A stretch of 5,344 nt of DNA, taken from contig JAHKKQ010000228.1 in NCBI GenBank assembly GCA_020027805.1, positions 1 to 5,344 of the forward strand, given 5' to 3'. Every line of letters starts with the position of its first letter. Within the stretch, counting starts at the first letter, position 1. The notes beneath the pieces were generated by a model that was given only the letters and a program-made list of their open reading frames with translations, was not told the origin of the DNA and did not search any database. This stretch comes from Candidatus Dadabacteria bacterium (GTDB taxonomy: Bacteria > Desulfobacterota_D > UBA1144 > Nemesobacterales > UBA2774). Position numbers and translations under genes: made by a program. Shown here in pieces: positions 2,914 through 5,344 of the stretch.

Positions 2914-5344
2914 CTATAGTATCTCCTCCCAGAAGAGTGTTTGTGTTCTTGTCGGGAACGGAGGAAGCTCCCATATAAGGAATTGCGATCCGCCCGCGCT
3001 TGGCCCGCCGGTAAATGCCACCGACATTAATACGGAGCCGCGTGAGCCGAACGTCAGCTGTGCCTGTGTCGGCATTCCCTGCGCAACTGTAACACCGCCG
3101 ACAAGGGCCTTCTGGGATTCCGACCCCTTTAAAATACCGCTATTCTGCGCCCCCGGTATCCTAATTAATGCCGCTCCGCCCGTAATGAAATCAATAGCAA
3201 AAATGCTCCCTTCTCCCGATCCCGAGGTACATGGATCTCCGTTACCGGGATCCGGAGTATAGGTTGCAAATACAAGAACCCTGTTAATAACGACGGGAGA
3301 GCCGAACCCCTTTTCTCCGTCTTCCTCATCGCCTGCCCCCTCTATGACATTTCTGGGGAAAATTACCATGAACTCCCCCTGCTCAGGGCTGAAATCTGCG
3401 ACCACCGGCGACGACGTAAATTGACCCTCCAACCCGGCCTGCTCCTCGAGCTCGATAACCTGCTGCGCTGAAATCAGCGTGGTCGCGGTCTTGATAGTCG
3501 CGCCTCCGGCCGCATCCCCGCCGGCAAGGAAAGCGGGAATGAAATCGTCTATGAAATTATAAAGTTTCCCCGATTTTTCCAGGCTGCTCGGATCTCTTCT
3601 ATCTCCGGTTACAAATATTACATGCCTCCTTCCCAAGTCATCCAAAGCGACGGTCGGAGCGAAAAAAATCGGCTCCAGATTCTCTAGTGGCACAGTCGGG
3701 TTATCCCCATCATCAAAACATTCCGCGGCGGTATTCGCGCAGAATGCGATGCCCCCTGTCCAGTTTTCGGCCACGATTTCCAGGTCTCCGTCGGGACCGG
3801 TCTCAGAGATGCTCCCGTCGATTTCAATAGGCGTTGAAACATCGAACCTCCACAGCCTTCCGCAGGTATCCCCGAAATATACTATGTCTATGTACCCGTC
3901 AGCGTTGAGATCGAAGGCCCCTACCCTGCTCGCCACATCGCACACCATCTGGTTTATGTTTTCAGGCGCCGATGATTCGCCGGGTATCGGATTGTCAGGG
4001 TGGAATTTATATATTTCCTTCCCAGTAGCTATATCCGCTACAACGAATGCGTTACCGAAAGTAACCCCGTCAGTCGGGTCGATGTCGAGCGGGTCGGCTC
4101 CTCCGCCGACGAACATGACCCACCTGTCGGCGGTCTTAACAACATCATCTTCCGTGAATGAAAGCCTCACTCTTCCAATGGTCGGAGTAGACCATGTGTT
4201 CCCGAAATCGGGATCGAAGAGTGTCCAGAGATGCTCAGGGTATTCGACCGCGTCGGTGCCGGTTACAAATTGGCCGAGATCGTTCGTGGTGCAATCGGCG
4301 CCGTCGGTCCCGTGACCGTCGCTGTCACCGCAGGCGGGGTTCGTTATGTCGAGCGCCATGTAAGCCCCTCCCCCGTTCCGCGATCCTGTGAGCAGCACCG
4401 TATGCCACTCGCGCCCGCAAAGGTCTACTACCCCGTCCGCAGTGTTTACCAGGCTAGGGCATGTTTCCTCCGGCGTCCCCGAAGGCGGACTTATACCGTT
4501 CGGGAAGCCGTCGATGAACACATCCCCTATTACAGGCGAGCCATCGGAAAAGGACCTCTGCGAGGAATTGTCGAGTAAAAAGGTCTTAAAGTCACCCGTC
4601 CTGTAATCGGGGGGTGGCGGGGTACCGAACACTATCTCCGCGGGAGAGTCCGCTTCGGCTGGCGGGGTGGCAAGAGAATCGGGCAAATAAGTCGGCATCG
4701 CGACCCCGAACAGCTCAAGCCCGGTGCCCTCATCATAAAATGGGAATAATTCATCCTCCAGAGTAAAAGGATTTTTTTCTCCTCCAGCCGGGAGGCTATC
4801 ATCGAACGTATCTACGAACTCCCCCGCGTGAAACGCGTGGAGGAAACCGTCGTTGGCGCCAACATAAACTACGGCTGATCTCCCCCTGAACGCCGACGCG
4901 AAGTCCTGGAACCCGGCGTCGAAAAATAGAGGCGATGGGGAGCCGACTATGACGGGGCTCGAATTAAATATATCTCCCAGCCGCACCGAGCACCTGTCGA
5001 AGCTTCCGACATCGCCGTCCTCGTCGACGTCTTCGGGGTCAGGGCAATCAAACCCCATAGAAGTCTCGGTTTGATCGGCCAGCTCGGGCTGGCCCATCGG
5101 ATCGGGCACGGTCGGTATCTCCGTGTTCCCTATAAAGAAGTCCACGATCCTGTCCCTTATGCACCCCTTCACGCACACGATGCAGTCGGCGTCGCTCACG
5201 TCCGTACAATCAACCGCCCCGCTTTCGCCCTCGCAAGCGGTCGCCGGACCCGCATCCGGATTACAAAATTCGGGGATCGGGTCTGTAACGTCCGCATCGC
5301 CGATGCCGAACACGCCCGGGCCGAGCGGGTCATCCTCATCATCG
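2914..5344 (-). CDS. PilY1/PilC-like type IV pilus tip protein, C-terminal part (N-terminus outside window)
   Basis: About 810 residues of a secreted pilus-associated protein. The frame stays open to the window edge, so the GTG at 5313-5311 is not the real start. PilY1/PilC proteins sit at the pilus tip, act in adhesion and counter pilus retraction, with calcium tuning this in Pseudomonas aeruginosa. The C-terminal beta-propeller is recognisable from LGDIFNSSPV and VVYVGANDGFLHAF (about 4850-4990), then GREWHTVLLTGSRNGGGAYMALDI, LWTLFDPDFGNTWSTPTIG, RWVMFVGGGADP, and the last-blade FGSPVVINRVLVFATYTP. Quoted runs are motif anchors only. A calcium-loop motif DLNADGYID (3886-3912) precedes IVYFGD, as in known PilY1 proteins. 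A second EF-hand-like loop DVDEDGDVGSFD lies at 4996-5031, just before the propeller. Upstream, six Cys cluster at 5161-5265. The minor pilin follows after 10 nt, so the genes are probably one operon. Family is confident; ligand is unknown. Confidence 0.92.
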   Translation of the reverse strand, partial: DDEDDPLGPGVFGIGDADVTDPIPEFCNPDAGPATACEGESGAVDCTDVSDADCIVCVKGCIRDRIVDFFIGNTEIPTVPDPMGQPELADQTETSMGFDCPDPEDVDEDGDVGSFDRCSVRLGDIFNSSPVIVGSPSPLFFDAGFQDFASAFRGRSAVVYVGANDGFLHAFHAGEFVDTFDDSLPAGGEKNPFTLEDELFPFYDEGTGLELFGVAMPTYLPDSLATPPAEADSPAEIVFGTPPPPDYRTGDFKTFLLDNSSQRSFSDGSPVIGDVFIDGFPNGISPPSGTPEETCPSLVNTADGVVDLCGREWHTVLLTGSRNGGGAYMALDITNPACGDSDGHGTDGADCTTNDLGQFVTGTDAVEYPEHLWTLFDPDFGNTWSTPTIGRVRLSFTEDDVVKTADRWVMFVGGGADPLDIDPTDGVTFGNAFVVADIATGKEIYKFHPDNPIPGESSAPENINQMVCDVASRVGAFDLNADGYIDIVYFGDTCGRLWRFDVSTPIEIDGSISETGPDGDLEIVAENWTGGIAFCANTAAECFDDGDNPTVPLENLEPIFFAPTVALDDLGRRHVIFVTGDRRDPSSLEKSGKLYNFIDDFIPAFLAGGDAAGGATIKTATTLISAQQVIELEEQAGLEGQFTSSPVVADFSPEQGEFMVIFPRNVIEGAGDEEDGEKGFGSPVVINRVLVFATYTPDPGNGDPCTSGSGEGSIFAIDFITGGAALIRIPGAQNSGILKGSESQKALVGGVTVAQGMPTQAQLTFGSRGSVLMSVAFTGGPSAGGSQFLIWELPPFPTRTQTLFWEEIL
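3886..3912 (-). other. Calcium-binding loop motif in the PilY1-like propeller
   Basis: Encodes DLNADGYID, with the D-x-N-x-D-G-x-x-D spacing of an EF-hand-like calcium loop, followed by IVYFGD. Functional calcium sites in the propeller of Pseudomonas aeruginosa PilY1 have the same type of loop and are needed for normal pilus extension. The Asp/Asn ligands at positions 1, 3, 5 and 9 are all present, so calcium binding is likely retained. Confidence 0.75.
4996..5031 (-). other. Second EF-hand-like loop before the PilY1 propeller
   Basis: Encodes DVDEDGDVGSFD: acidic residues at loop positions 1, 3, 5, 7 and 12 and Gly at 6 fit the EF-hand/dockerin pattern D-x-D-x-D-G-x-x-x-x-x-D. It lies a few residues before RLGDIFNSSPV, where the propeller begins. 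A second calcium site just ahead of the propeller is also described for Pseudomonas PilY1, although I cannot align them here. Confidence 0.55.

Noticed and set aside
4321..4345. Gly/Asp/Cys-rich segment of the PilY1 protein (GDSDGHGTDGADC region) as a third calcium site
   Set aside because: The Asp/Gly spacing does not fit an EF-hand or RTX repeat, so I regard it as a variable loop.
3749..4606. Plus-strand open frames (3749-4315, 4194-4391, 4231-4578, 4388-4606)
   Set aside because: All are antisense to the PilY1-like gene, have low-complexity Ser/Pro or Arg content, and show no domain motifs.

Overview
The window looks like chromosomal DNA of mid-range base composition from a Gram-negative bacterium that builds type IV pili. 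A PilY1-type beta-propeller protein and a FimT/GspH-type minor pilin are both present. I cannot name the organism from the sequence. A deltaproteobacterial or related environmental lineage is plausible, but that is a guess. The two halves of the window face each other.

Left half, plus strand (about 160-1926): a two-gene cassette. It encodes a 192-residue TetR-family repressor (200-778) and a 359-residue Rv2258c-like SAM-dependent methyltransferase with an N-terminal winged-helix domain (847-1926). A near-identical palindrome with the core ACAGAC(C/T)AGTCTGT lies in front of each gene. The first copy overlaps a near-consensus promoter (TTGACA, 15 bp, extended -10 TGGTATAAT) whose predicted transcript starts almost at the TetR ATG. 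The second copy lies in the gap before the methyltransferase. The simplest reading is a self-repressed cassette in which an unknown ligand or electrophile releases the repressor and induces the methyltransferase. The repressor has a Cys in the position of the redox-active Cys of NemR, which makes a thiol-based signal conceivable.

Middle (1927-2060): a 134-bp convergent intergenic region with only weak hairpins and no convincing terminator.

Right half, minus strand, read from 5344 down to 2061: the 3' end of a type IV pilus minor-component operon. It begins with the C-terminal ~810 residues of a PilY1-like protein (N-terminus beyond the window). A FimT/GspH-type pseudopilin follows 10 nt later. 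The pilin reading frame is broken by an apparent one-base loss close to a CCCC run. Last comes an 82-residue exported, extremely acidic protein of unknown function. PilY1 and minor pilins together prime pilus assembly and sit at the pilus tip. The operon probably continues upstream with further minor pilins.

The items most worth a second look are the twin-operator repressor/methyltransferase cassette with its nearly leaderless regulator mRNA, the frameshifted pilin, and the small acidic exported protein at the end of the pilus operon.
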